A stretch of 16,225 nucleotides of DNA, taken from NCBI GenBank assembly GCA_910576845.1, contig CAJTJA010000051.1, forward strand, positions 1-16,225, written 5' to 3'. How positions within the stretch are numbered: the first letter of the stretch is position 1; the number at the start of each line of letters is the position of its first letter. A program made the position numbers and the translations under genes. Under the pieces are notes generated by a model. It was given only the letters and a program-made list of their open reading frames with translations, had not been told where the DNA came from and did no database searches. The stretch is from an uncultured Oscillibacter sp. (lineage in GTDB: Bacteria; Bacillota; Clostridia; Oscillospirales; Oscillospiraceae). This document shows, one piece after another, positions 1 through 6,508 of this stretch.

Positions 1-51
1 AAGGACACTAGAACCTGAATCTAGCGAGTCTGCCAATTCCACCACTCGCGC
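1..51 (-). tRNA. tRNA-Leu (CAG), 3' part cut by window edge
   Basis: Read on the minus strand, the gene begins GCGCGAG TG GTGGAATTGGCAGAC, the acceptor strand and D-arm pattern of bacterial leucine tRNAs. The anticodon arm pairs CTAGA with TCTAG around the loop TTCAGGT, giving anticodon CAG. The variable arm and everything 3' of it lie outside the window. It sits 31 nt downstream of the tRNA-Leu(GAG) gene in the same orientation and probably shares its promoter. Confidence 0.9.
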
Positions 52-82
52 ATGGTGTCGTGGGCCTTTTGGGGAAGACATA

Positions 83-168
83 TGGTGCGGCTGACGGGAC
101 TTGAACCCACACGTCGATTTGACACCAGCACCTCAAGCTGGCCTGTCTACCAGTTCCAGCACAGCCGC
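83..168 (-). tRNA. tRNA-Leu (GAG)
   Basis: This is a complete class II tRNA on the minus strand. The acceptor stem GCGGCTG/CAGCCGC is perfect, with discriminator A and an encoded CCA (TGG at 83-85 on the plus strand). The anticodon stem is CCAGC/GCTGG around TTGAGGT, so the anticodon is GAG. A long variable arm follows, as expected for leucine, and the T-arm carries GGTTCAAGTCC. It is the promoter-proximal member of a tandem Leu pair. Confidence 0.96.
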
Positions 169-201
169 GTATTGACATTCCCCAGAAAAGACTGCTTGCT
201 T

Positions 202-230
202 ATTATAGCCAGAACCGCCTCGGTTGTCAA
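202..230 (-). promoter_or_regulatory. Consensus sigma-A promoter for the tRNA-Leu pair
   Basis: On the minus strand TTGACA (230-225) is followed after exactly 17 nt by TATAAT (207-202), a perfect match to both housekeeping hexamers. Transcription would begin near 195, about 27 nt before the mature 5' end of tRNA-Leu(GAG). Such strength is typical of stable-RNA genes. Confidence 0.88.
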
Positions 231-253
231 CACCATTTTTCTGTTTTGCCGAA

Positions 254-297
254 ATTTTCCCCCGTCTTCGCGAAACTTTTCAAAGGCGGGGGAAAAT
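254..297. repeat. 11-bp perfect inverted repeat downstream of the Sir2 gene
   Basis: ATTTTCCCCCG (254-264) and CGGGGGAAAAT (287-297) are exact inverted copies around a 22-nt loop. The repeat lies between the 3' end of the minus-strand Sir2 gene and the tRNA promoter. It has the position of a transcription terminator, but the A/T tracts are inside the stem and no separate T-run follows in either direction, so it is not a canonical intrinsic terminator. Confidence 0.5.
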
Positions 298-320
298 GGC
301 CAAGGCGTTAAAGTATATTG

Positions 321-1037
321 TTACAGCCGGGCCATTACTTCGCCGATAGGATCTGTAATCACGAGCCCGGCGGAGACGTCTTTGGCTACGGCGGACTTGT
401 TAATCAGCGCCAGCCGGTCTCCTAAATAATAATTAATCAGCCCGGCAGCGGGCCAGACGTTTAAGGAGGTGCCTCCGATGATCAGCAGGTCCGCTTTTGA
501 GATGGAATTTACCGCGTCGTTCACAACATCCTGATCTAAACCCTCTTCGTAGAGCACTACGTCCGGTTTCACAATGCCGCCGCAGCTGCAGCGCGGAACG
601 CCGCTTCCATGGAGCAGAAACTCCAAATCATAGAATTTTCCGCATTTCTCGCAGTAGTTCCGGTGTACGCTGCCATGAAGCTCACAGACATGCCTGCTGC
701 CGGCCGCCTGGTGGAGGCCATCGATGTTCTGAGTGACAATGGCGGTTAATCTTCCCTCTTCCTCCCACTGGGCCAGTTTCCGGTGAGCGGCGTTGGGCTT
801 TGCGTCGGGAGCCAGCAGTTTTGCCCGGTAGAAACGAAAGAACTCCTCGGGGTTGCTTTTATAGAAGCTATGGCTTAAAATGACCTCGGGCGGGTACTTC
901 CATTCCTGGTGGTAGAGACCGCCGGTGCTGCGGAAATCCGGGATGCCGGACTCCGTGCTGACACCGGCACCGCCGAAGAAAACAATCCGGCTGGATTTTT
1001 CCGCCCATTCCTTTAATGTCTCGACTGCTTCCGTCAT
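321..1037 (-). CDS. Sir2-family NAD-dependent protein deacylase (sirtuin)
   Basis: Sirtuins remove acetyl or other acyl groups from protein lysines, consuming NAD and releasing nicotinamide and O-acyl-ADP-ribose in the cytoplasm. The 238-residue product has the full catalytic core and little else, like bacterial CobB/SrtN. Visible are the NAD-binding GAGVSTESGIPDFRS near residues 23-37, TQNIDGLH at 102-109, the catalytic-His motif HGS at 121-123, a zinc ribbon made by Cys129, Cys132, Cys150 and Cys152, then KPDVVLYEE and a late GTSLNV loop. The start chosen is ATG 1037, eight nt after GGAGGG; an upstream TTG in frame at 1052 overlaps that ribosome binding site and is not credible. It is divergent from the ArsC-like gene, 52 bp away. 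The acyl-group preference cannot be told from the sequence. Confidence 0.95.
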   Translation of the reverse strand: MTEAVETLKEWAEKSSRIVFFGGAGVSTESGIPDFRSTGGLYHQEWKYPPEVILSHSFYKSNPEEFFRFYRAKLLAPDAKPNAAHRKLAQWEEEGRLTAIVTQNIDGLHQAAGSRHVCELHGSVHRNYCEKCGKFYDLEFLLHGSGVPRCSCGGIVKPDVVLYEEGLDQDVVNDAVNSISKADLLIIGGTSLNVWPAAGLINYYLGDRLALINKSAVAKDVSAGLVITDPIGEVMARL

Positions 1038-1089
1038 AAAAAATCCCTCCAAAATTTTATAATAGATAGTTGGAAAGGAGAACGCGTGA

Positions 1090-1434
1090 ATGAATATCCA
1101 GATTTATGGTTCTTCCAAGTGCTTTGAAACGAAAAAGGCCCAGCGCTGGTTTAAGGAGCGCCGTTTGAAATTTCAGTACATCGACCTGCCCTCAAAAGGA
1201 TTATCCCCCAGAGAGTATCAGTCCGTCAAGCAGAAAGTTGGGTTTTCCGCCCTGGTAAATACAAAATGCCGGGCTTATGAGGACTTGTACGTAGCTTACA
1301 TTGCCCCTGCCGCCCAGGAGGAAAAGCTGCTGGAAAATCCGATTCTCTTTCAGACGCCCATTGTCCGCAATGGGAAAGAAGCGACAGTGGGCTATCACCC
1401 TGAAGTTTGGGAAGCATGGGCTGCTCATTCTTAA
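1090..1434 (+). CDS. ArsC/Spx-family thioredoxin-fold protein
   Basis: The 114-residue protein matches the ArsC/Spx/MgsR family in length and layout: a beta strand, a Cys loop (residues 6-17, YGSSKCFETKKA), a helix, and the late signature TPIVRNGK at 89-96 followed by VGYHPEVW. The Cys loop is CxxT (Cys11-Thr14), not the CxxC redox switch of Spx. A second Cys lies at residue 60. Family members include arsenate reductases and RNA-polymerase-binding Spx regulators. No ars genes lie nearby and the Arg pattern cannot be checked by eye, so arsenate reduction is not asserted. GGAAAGGAG ends 9 nt before the ATG. The gene is divergent from the Sir2 gene with only 52 bp between the start codons, so their promoters must overlap or be compact; TATAAT at 1058-1063 lacks a good -35. 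Confidence 0.85.
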   Translation: MNIQIYGSSKCFETKKAQRWFKERRLKFQYIDLPSKGLSPREYQSVKQKVGFSALVNTKCRAYEDLYVAYIAPAAQEEKLLENPILFQTPIVRNGKEATVGYHPEVWEAWAAHS

Positions 1435-1603
1435 AAGATATAAAGAATTCTCAAAGGGCCTGCTGCGGGGAATTTCCCTGTGTCCCAAGGGTAAAAGTGA
1501 CCGTGAGGACGTTCTCTTGTTCTTGCGGTCTGGTACGGGGCTGGGCTGAGACAACGTTGGCAAAGGCCGGACTTTCATCTCAAAAAAGCGTGGTGATTGC
1601 TGC

Positions 1604-2434
1604 ATGACCCGCAAGCTTCCAAGAGGCGTTTATCTCCTGCTCCAGCGCTATTTTCGCCATGGGGTAGGTGTGCAGAGCGCGGCCTTGGCGTTTTACCTCT
1701 TGTTTATGATCTTTCCCTTCCTGATTTTCATCAGCGCCCTGCTGGGCCTTCTGGATTTGAATATCACGGCGATTCTGCTGGCTCTGGGAGAATTCCTGCC
1801 GAGGGACGTCGTAGATATCGTCCGGGCCTACCTGGTCCATGTAGGGGCAAGCCCCAGCCCCCAGCTGATGCTTTTCGGCTTGTTTTTCTCCATTTGGTTT
1901 CCTATGCGGGCTACCAATGCGCTGATGGTTTCTGTCCGGACGGCTTATCACCTGGGGCCTCCCAAAAGAGCGGTGATTCACCGCCTGAAAACCTTGCTGT
2001 ATACCGTGGTGTTGATTTCTGCCATTGCTCTAACGTTAACGCTGATGACCGTGGGAGACCGTCTGCTGGGCTATGCCGTGGGAAATTTCCGCCTGCCGCT
2101 GTTTCTGGCGGAGCTGTGGGCCCGGATGCGCTTTCCGGCGGCGGCGGTAGTGGGGTATTTCGCTCTGTTTTTCCTCTATGCGCTGGCCCAGGACGTCCGT
2201 CAGCCTTGGAGGAACCTCTGGCCGGGGACGCTGGCGGCATTGGCCGTATGGATGGCCCTTAGCTGGCTGTATGCCGTGTATGTGGACAACTTCGCCAATT
2301 ACTCGCTGCTTTATGGGTCCATCGGCACGGTGGTGGTGCTGATGATCTGGCTGTATATGTCCGCAAACGTGCTGATTTTGGGAGCGGAGCTCAACGGCAC
2401 CCTGCTGGCCCTGCGGAAGGAAGAGGGAACATGA
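1604..2434 (+). CDS. YihY/virulence factor BrkB family membrane protein
   Basis: This 276-residue integral membrane protein has about six hydrophobic spans. It carries the two family hallmarks: AALAFYLLFMIFPFL at residues 26-40 in the first span, and near the C-terminus YGSIGTVVVLMIWLYMSA followed by GAELN at 260-264. The family was once misnamed ribonuclease BN; its molecular role is unsettled, and a transport or envelope function is only suggested. The start ATG follows GGTGAT (1592-1597), which pairs with the end of 16S rRNA, with 6 nt between. A 169-nt gap separates it from the ArsC-like gene and no clear promoter or terminator is visible there. The gene converges on the NTF2-like gene, with 20 bp between the stop codons. 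Confidence 0.92.
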   Translation: MTRKLPRGVYLLLQRYFRHGVGVQSAALAFYLLFMIFPFLIFISALLGLLDLNITAILLALGEFLPRDVVDIVRAYLVHVGASPSPQLMLFGLFFSIWFPMRATNALMVSVRTAYHLGPPKRAVIHRLKTLLYTVVLISAIALTLTLMTVGDRLLGYAVGNFRLPLFLAELWARMRFPAAAVVGYFALFFLYALAQDVRQPWRNLWPGTLAALAVWMALSWLYAVYVDNFANYSLLYGSIGTVVVLMIWLYMSANVLILGAELNGTLLALRKEEGT

Positions 2435-2454
2435 AGGATGGACACCCTTTTTTG

Positions 2455-2811
2455 TCACTCAATGGGGAGCCCATGCTGCTTCAGGAAGGAGAGCTTATCC
2501 CAATATCCCCGCTGAAATGCAATTTTTCCGCCAATAACCTGGAAGAACCCGCATCCGCGCAAGCCCAGAGGGTCCTGCCACTCCAAGATCGCCCACTGTC
2601 CGTCTTCAAATATGTGCTCAACAATACAGACCATCTTGGCTGCGGAGAATTCTTCGGTGAACATATTTCGGATAGCGGCGCTGCCGGAGACCGGGGTGTT
2701 GGCGATCTGATGATTGACTGCATCGTCGTGGTACAGGCGGACAATGGCATCCACATCTCCGCTGTTAAAGGCGTCTGCCCATAACTGAACAACTTCTTTC
2801 GGCCTTAGCAT
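2455..2811 (-). CDS. SnoaL/NTF2-like domain protein (nuclear transport factor 2 fold)
   Basis: The 118-residue product is one NTF2-like cone-shaped domain. It starts with a helix containing WADAFNSGDVDAIVRLYHDDA (about residues 11-31), typical of SnoaL-like proteins, then GSAAIRNMF and beta strands ending in GGKIAFQRGYWDKLSF. These domains bind small ligands or act as isomerases or hydrolases; no substrate can be named. The start ATG 2811 is preceded at 9 nt by GGGAG. The reading frame is open upstream for 79 more codons, but that extension runs through the inverted-repeat element at 2836-3054 and has no ribosome binding site, so it is not coding. Its promoter appears to lie on the far side of the element (3070-3098). 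Family assignment is good; function is unknown. Confidence 0.85.
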   Translation of the reverse strand: MLRPKEVVQLWADAFNSGDVDAIVRLYHDDAVNHQIANTPVSGSAAIRNMFTEEFSAAKMVCIVEHIFEDGQWAILEWQDPLGLRGCGFFQVIGGKIAFQRGYWDKLSFLKQHGLPIE

Positions 2812-2835
2812 AACAGAACACTCCCTTCTTGAATT

Positions 2836-3054
2836 TAGGCCTTGTTTGAAAATTGGCGGAATGCCCAGCGGCGAGAGATTGTTTACCCAGAGGGCATGTG
2901 ATATCCGTAAGGCGGCAGAGCCGCCAACGGCTATCCAATCGCCAATCAAGGCAAATTTTTGCAGGCGGGCTGCCGCCCGGCAAGAAAATTTAACGCTGAG
3001 CGGCGGAAAAAGATCCGCTGTTTGGGCGTTTTGACATTTTTCAAACAAGGCCTA
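2836..3054. mobile_element. MITE-like non-autonomous element with 15-bp TIRs and TA duplication
   Basis: GGCCTTGTTTGAAAA at 2838-2852 is repeated exactly in inverted form at 3038-3052, and both ends are flanked by TA (2836-2837, 3053-3054), giving a 215-bp core with a TA target duplication. Subterminal bases also match partly (GCCCA and GCGG blocks). The interior codes for nothing credible but is rich in hairpins, for example GGCGGC-AGA-GCCGCC near 2912 and AGCGG/CCGCT near 3000-3019. TA duplication fits movement by an IS630/Tc1-mariner transposase or some IS5-group transposases acting in trans; which one is not determined. The element ends 8 nt from the ribosome binding site of the NTF2-like gene. 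Confidence 0.78.
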
Positions 3055-3069
3055 GGCTTGACCGGTGCG

Positions 3070-3098
3070 ATTATATCACAATTTCAAATGTATGGAAA
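3070..3098 (-). promoter_or_regulatory. Candidate extended -10 promoter for the NTF2-like gene
   Basis: On the minus strand TGATATAAT (3078-3070) is an exact TGnTATAAT extended -10. A weak -35 TTTCCA (3098-3093) lies 17 nt upstream. Initiation near 3063 would be just outside the MITE-like element, so the transcript would cross the whole element before reaching the ribosome binding site. Without the element the leader would be about 35 nt, a normal length. Confidence 0.55.
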
Positions 3099-3199
3099 GG
3101 TGCGGTTTTCCGGCGGATGGCTCTTGCGGGACGTAAAAAGCTGCCTGGGGAGGAAGGGTTTCTTGGATTTGTGCGCCGCCTTTGAAATGAGGAAGCAAA

Positions 3200-3493
3200 A
3201 TGCGGGAACAATACGAATTTGACGCCGCGGTCTATGAAGCGGCGGACACCGGCGGAGCTTATATTATCTTCCCCTGGGATATCCGGGAGGAATTCGGTGC
3301 GGGGAGGGTGAAAGTTCATGCCTTGTTTGACGGAATTCCATATGACGGCAGCATTGTAAATATGGGTATAAAAGATAAAGAAGGAAATATCTGCTATATT
3401 ATTGGCGTTTTAAAAGCCATTCGGAAGAGACTTGGAAAGGGCCATGGAGATGTTATTCACGTGGTTGTAACGAGAAAACAGCCTTTGGATTAA
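3200..3493 (+). CDS. DUF1905 domain protein
   Basis: The 97-residue protein is a single DUF1905 domain, a small beta-barrel family of unknown function. The family pattern is visible: YEFDAAVYEA at the start, GGAYIIFPWDIREEFG (residues 18-33), RVKVHALFDGIPY, and the closing motif IRKRLGKGHGDVIHVVV (74-90). Length is normal for stand-alone members. AGGAA lies about 7 nt before the ATG. It stands alone between the MITE-like element and the spoVAF unit. No -10/-35 pair convincing enough to report was seen upstream. The family is recognised with good confidence; no function is claimed. Confidence 0.88.
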   Translation: MREQYEFDAAVYEAADTGGAYIIFPWDIREEFGAGRVKVHALFDGIPYDGSIVNMGIKDKEGNICYIIGVLKAIRKRLGKGHGDVIHVVVTRKQPLD

Positions 3494-3593
3494 AGGACCG
3501 GCGGAAGTTCTCTGCGGGAGGCGCCCGCCGGGGTGAGGAGATATCATCAGGACCAGCTTGGCTTCATGCAAGGGGCGGGGTCTTCTTTTTTAT

Positions 3594-3622
3594 GGATAGC
3601 ATTTTTCCTCCCGCGCATACTA
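3594..3622 (+). promoter_or_regulatory. Candidate sigma-G (forespore) promoter for spoVAF
   Basis: GGATA (3594-3598) and CATACTA (3616-3622) are separated by 17 nt. The -10 matches the forespore sigma-G consensus CATnHTA exactly, and the -35 matches GHATR at four of five positions. Initiation near 3629 would leave a leader of about 15 nt containing the GGGAGG ribosome binding site. The Bacillus spoVA operon, which contains spoVAF, is sigma-G controlled, so position and sigma class agree with the gene. Confidence 0.65.
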
Positions 3623-3644
3623 TTCCCATTTCTGGGAGGTGCGT

Positions 3645-5063
3645 ATGGGAACATTATCTGATAACTACACGGAAAACGTCCGCCTGTTCGACAAGACACT
3701 GGGGGTCGGACGCAGCGTGGACATGGTGAGCCGGGATTATATCATAGGGGGCCGGCGGGCCCGCATCTGGGTTGTGGACGGCTACGGCAAGGACGAGACG
3801 CTGGAGCGCATGGGGGCTTTCTGGCTTTCCCGGACTCCGGAGGACATGAACGGCCTGAAGGACATGCAGGACTTCGCGGACCGCTTTATTTCCTTTTCCG
3901 AGGTGGACGTGGGCTTTGATGTGGACGAGACCGTCACCTCCGTCCTCATGGGGAAGAGCCTTCTTTTGGTGGAGGGTCTCCGGGGCGGAGCTCAGATCGA
4001 CGCTAAGGACTATCCCAGCCGTGGCGTGGGCGAGCCCCCGGACGGCAAGGTCCTTCGGGGGTCTCACGACGGCTTCGTGGAAGCGGTGGTGCCCAACATG
4101 GCTCTGCTTCGCCGCCGCATCCGGGACCCTCATCTCACCATGGAGGGCCTGAAGGTGGGGAGGCGCTCCCACACGGATGCGGTGCTCTGCTATTTGGATG
4201 ACAAGGCGGACCCGGCCCTCCTTTCCGCCATTCGAAAGAAGCTGACGGGTATGGATGTAAACTCTCTCTCAATGGCTCAGGAGAGTGTGGCGGAAGCCAT
4301 TCGGCCCAAGCAGTGGTATAATCCCTTTCCCAAAGTCCGCTATACGGAACGGCCTGACAGTGCTGCCGCCAGCGTCATGGAGGGCAACGTGGTGCTGATG
4401 GTGGACAACTCCCCCTCGGTGATGATTCTGCCCACCACCTTTTTTGACTTTACCCAGGAGGCCAACGAATTCTATTTCCCACCCTTGGTGGGGTCTTATC
4501 TGCGCCTTCTGCGTATCATTGTCTTTCTGATTTCCCTGCTGATCACCCCCACCTGGTATCTGATGGTAAAGGAGTCCGGGCGGCTGCCGGATTGGCTGGA
4601 ATTTCTGTCTTCTCCGGAACCGGCGGCTCTGGGGCTGTTGTGGCAGCTCCTGGTGGTGGAATTTTTGGTGGATGTTTTAAAGCTGGCGTCCCTGAATACG
4701 CCGGACTCTCTTTCCAACTCCTTTTCGATGCTGGGAGCGCTGATTTTAGGGGACTTTGCCGTCCAGGCGGGGTGGCTGGGGCCGGAGGTGCTGGTGTATA
4801 TGGCCTTCGTGTCTGTGGCCAGCTTTGCCCAGCCCAGCTATGAGATGGGGTATGCCTTCAAGCTGCTGCGAGTGGTTCTCCTGCTGTTGACGGCGGTGCT
4901 TGACGTCTGGGGTTACGGCTTCGGTGTCCTGGGCATTTTGATTCTTCTGGCCACCACGAAGCCCCTGGTGGGCCGGGGTTATCTCTATCCGCTGATTCCC
5001 TTCAATGGAAAGGCGCTGTGGCGGCTTCTGGTGAGGGAGCCCATCAGCCGGGACAACACATGA
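3645..5063 (+). CDS. spoVAF: Stage V sporulation protein AF / GerA-family germination protein
   Basis: SpoVAF is a paralogue of the GerA-type germinant receptor A subunit. In Bacillus it sits in the spore inner membrane and amplifies the germination signal. The 472-residue product has the expected layout: a hydrophilic N-terminal half of about 280 residues with the SpoVAF-like start VSRDYIIGGRRARIWVVDGY (28-47), the GerA-family block RGSHDGFVEAVVPN (138-151) followed by RRRIRDP, and FDFTQEANEFYFPP (267-280) just before a C-terminal half of about five membrane spans (roughly 285-440). The start chosen is ATG 3645, 5 nt after GGGAGG; an in-frame GTG at 3639 overlaps that site. In Bacillus the gene ends the spoVA operon, whereas here it stands alone with its own sigma-G-like promoter and terminator. 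A GerAA-type receptor subunit is the alternative, but no GerB/GerC partners follow. Confidence 0.88.
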   Translation: MGTLSDNYTENVRLFDKTLGVGRSVDMVSRDYIIGGRRARIWVVDGYGKDETLERMGAFWLSRTPEDMNGLKDMQDFADRFISFSEVDVGFDVDETVTSVLMGKSLLLVEGLRGGAQIDAKDYPSRGVGEPPDGKVLRGSHDGFVEAVVPNMALLRRRIRDPHLTMEGLKVGRRSHTDAVLCYLDDKADPALLSAIRKKLTGMDVNSLSMAQESVAEAIRPKQWYNPFPKVRYTERPDSAAASVMEGNVVLMVDNSPSVMILPTTFFDFTQEANEFYFPPLVGSYLRLLRIIVFLISLLITPTWYLMVKESGRLPDWLEFLSSPEPAALGLLWQLLVVEFLVDVLKLASLNTPDSLSNSFSMLGALILGDFAVQAGWLGPEVLVYMAFVSVASFAQPSYEMGYAFKLLRVVLLLLTAVLDVWGYGFGVLGILILLATTKPLVGRGYLYPLIPFNGKALWRLLVREPISRDNT

Positions 5064-5071
5064 TGTTATAT

Positions 5072-5111
5072 GGACCGTCTTCTGCTCTTTGCGGGGGGAC
5101 GGTCCTTTTTT
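5072..5111 (+). terminator. Intrinsic terminator after spoVAF
   Basis: GGACCGTC (5072-5079) pairs with GACGGTCC (5098-5105) and is followed at once by six T (5106-5111). It lies 8 nt after the spoVAF stop codon and isolates this gene from carA. Confidence 0.9.
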
Positions 5112-5228
5112 CGGGCTTCCGGCAGAATGAGGGTCCAGGGCGGTCGGCAGACGGTGGGCCTCCACGTTTTCACCAAAAAGTAATACCTTTCGGCGAAAAA
5201 CTTCGCCGCGCCTCGGGACAATCCATCA

Positions 5229-5257
5229 TTGACGCTGAGAGAGAAAGCCCTCATAAT
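5229..5257 (+). promoter_or_regulatory. Sigma-A promoter for carA-carB/dapF
   Basis: TTGACG (5229-5234) and CATAAT (5252-5257) are spaced by 17 nt, each one base off consensus. Initiation near 5264 gives a leader of about 180 nt before the carA ATG. Confidence 0.65.
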
Positions 5258-5443
5258 ATACTCAGCAGAGGTAAGCCTTTGGCTCAACCGCGCGCAAAGT
5301 TCATATTTGCTGAGCTATGAAGTCAAATAAACGGGCCGCTTTGCGGCTGCGGCGGCATTCGCTGCTGAAGCGGATCAAAAAACGTTTCAGGTTTGTTGAT
5401 TATGAGAGAAGACAACGCGTCAACAACACCGAGGGAGGCATCC
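5258..5443 (+). other. Long, structured leader of the carbamoyl-phosphate synthase operon
   Basis: The untranslated stretch holds inverted repeats: CTCAGCA (5261-5267) with TGCTGAG (5308-5314), AGCC-TTT-GGCT near 5274-5284, GCCGC-TTT-GCGGC near 5335-5347, and a GC-rich stem just after it. No T-box, PyrR-binding loop or riboswitch I know was recognised, and no T-run makes a clear attenuator. Upstream, between the spoVAF terminator and the promoter, CGGCGAA-AAAC-TTCGCCG (5191-5208) is a further perfect hairpin of unknown use. An in-frame TTG at 5393 and ATG at 5402 precede carA but lack ribosome binding sites. Confidence 0.4.
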
Positions 5444-6508
5444 ATGAAAAAAGGCTATTTGGTATTAGCAGACGGCCAGATATTCCAGGGGCTCCGCTTT
5501 GGCGGAGAGTCCGGGGCCGTGGGTGAACTGGTTTTTACTACCGGCATGTGCGGCTATGTGGAGACATTGACGGACCCCAGCTATGCGGGGCAGATTGTTA
5601 TGCAGACATATCCCCTGATTGGAAACTACGGCGTCATCCCCGAGGATTTTGAGGGGATGTGCCATGTCAAAGGATATGTAGTCCGGGAGCAATGCGGCCA
5701 TCCTTCTAATTTCCGCTGCGGCGGGGATCTGGAGAGCTTTTTGAAGGAGCGGAATATTCCCGGCATTTGTGGCGTGGACACGCGGCAGCTTACCAGGATC
5801 ATTCGGGAATCCGGTGTAATGAACGCCATGATCTGCGACGAGGTTCCGGCGGATATCTCCGCTCTGCGGGACTATGCCGTCACCGGTGTGGTGAGGGCCG
5901 TCACCTGCGGGACTCCCACTGTTTTTCCGGCGGAGGGTGAGCGGCGTTTCCATGTGGCTCTGCTGGACTACGGCGCGAAAAATAATATTATTCAGGAGCT
6001 CCGAAGGAGAGGGTGCGAAGTAACGGTTTTTCCGGCGGATGCTTCGGCAGAGAGCGTGCTGGATACGAAACCGGATGGCGTCATGCTCTCCAATGGTCCT
6101 GGAGACCCGGCAGAAAATGGTTTCCAGATTGAGCAGATTAAAAAGCTTCTTGGAAGAGTTCCTCTCTTCGGCATCTGCCTGGGGCACCAGCTCACTGCCT
6201 TGGCGGCGGGGGGACGGACATATAAGCTCAAGTACGGCCACCGGGGAGTGAATCAGCCTGTCCGGGACCTCGGCGGCGTCCGGACCTACATCACCAGCCA
6301 GAACCACGGCTATGCCGTGGACGGAGACTCTGTGAAAATTGGCCGGGTCTCCTTCGCTAACGCCAACGACGGAACGTGCGAGGGCATGGACTATCCTGAT
6401 CTCCAAGCCTTCACCGTCCAGTTCCATCCTGAGGCTCGGGGCGGTCCCCAGGATACCGCGTTTTTATTTGACCGCTTTGTGGATTTGATGAAGGGAGGTG
6501 ACATGTAA
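5444..6508 (+). CDS. carA: Carbamoyl-phosphate synthase small (glutaminase) subunit
   Basis: CarA hydrolyses glutamine and channels ammonia to CarB, which makes carbamoyl phosphate for arginine and pyrimidine synthesis. The 354-residue length is typical. The N-terminal half is the CPSase small-chain domain (LVLADGQIFQG at the start, FTTGMCGYVETLTDPSYAGQ, GIPGICGVDTRQLTR-type core). The C-terminal half is a class I glutamine amidotransferase with LSNGPGDP, the nucleophile Cys245 in FGICLGHQL, and His328/Glu330 in FTVQFHPEA. ATG 5444 is chosen because GAGGGAGG lies 5 nt upstream. Its stop overlaps the next start (TAATG), so the two subunits are probably translationally coupled in near-equal amounts. 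All catalytic residues are present. Confidence 0.97.
   Translation: MKKGYLVLADGQIFQGLRFGGESGAVGELVFTTGMCGYVETLTDPSYAGQIVMQTYPLIGNYGVIPEDFEGMCHVKGYVVREQCGHPSNFRCGGDLESFLKERNIPGICGVDTRQLTRIIRESGVMNAMICDEVPADISALRDYAVTGVVRAVTCGTPTVFPAEGERRFHVALLDYGAKNNIIQELRRRGCEVTVFPADASAESVLDTKPDGVMLSNGPGDPAENGFQIEQIKKLLGRVPLFGICLGHQLTALAAGGRTYKLKYGHRGVNQPVRDLGGVRTYITSQNHGYAVDGDSVKIGRVSFANANDGTCEGMDYPDLQAFTVQFHPEARGGPQDTAFLFDRFVDLMKGGDM

Noticed and set aside
2431..2784. Plus-strand open frame of 117 codons after the YihY gene
   Set aside because: Antisense to the NTF2-like gene, no family features, and its start overlaps the YihY stop region without a ribosome binding site.
2812..3048. N-terminal extension of the NTF2-like protein through the repeat element
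   Set aside because: The frame is open only by chance through non-coding element sequence. ATG 2811 has a proper ribosome binding site and matches the domain's natural start.
5317..5526. Possible leader peptide (69 codons, basic) before and into carA
   Set aside because: No ribosome binding site, and two-fifths of it overlaps carA out of frame; no attenuator structure goes with it.
5465..6427. Open frame of 320 codons opposite carA
   Set aside because: It is the complement of a gene with all CarA motifs; no ribosome binding site or family similarity was seen.
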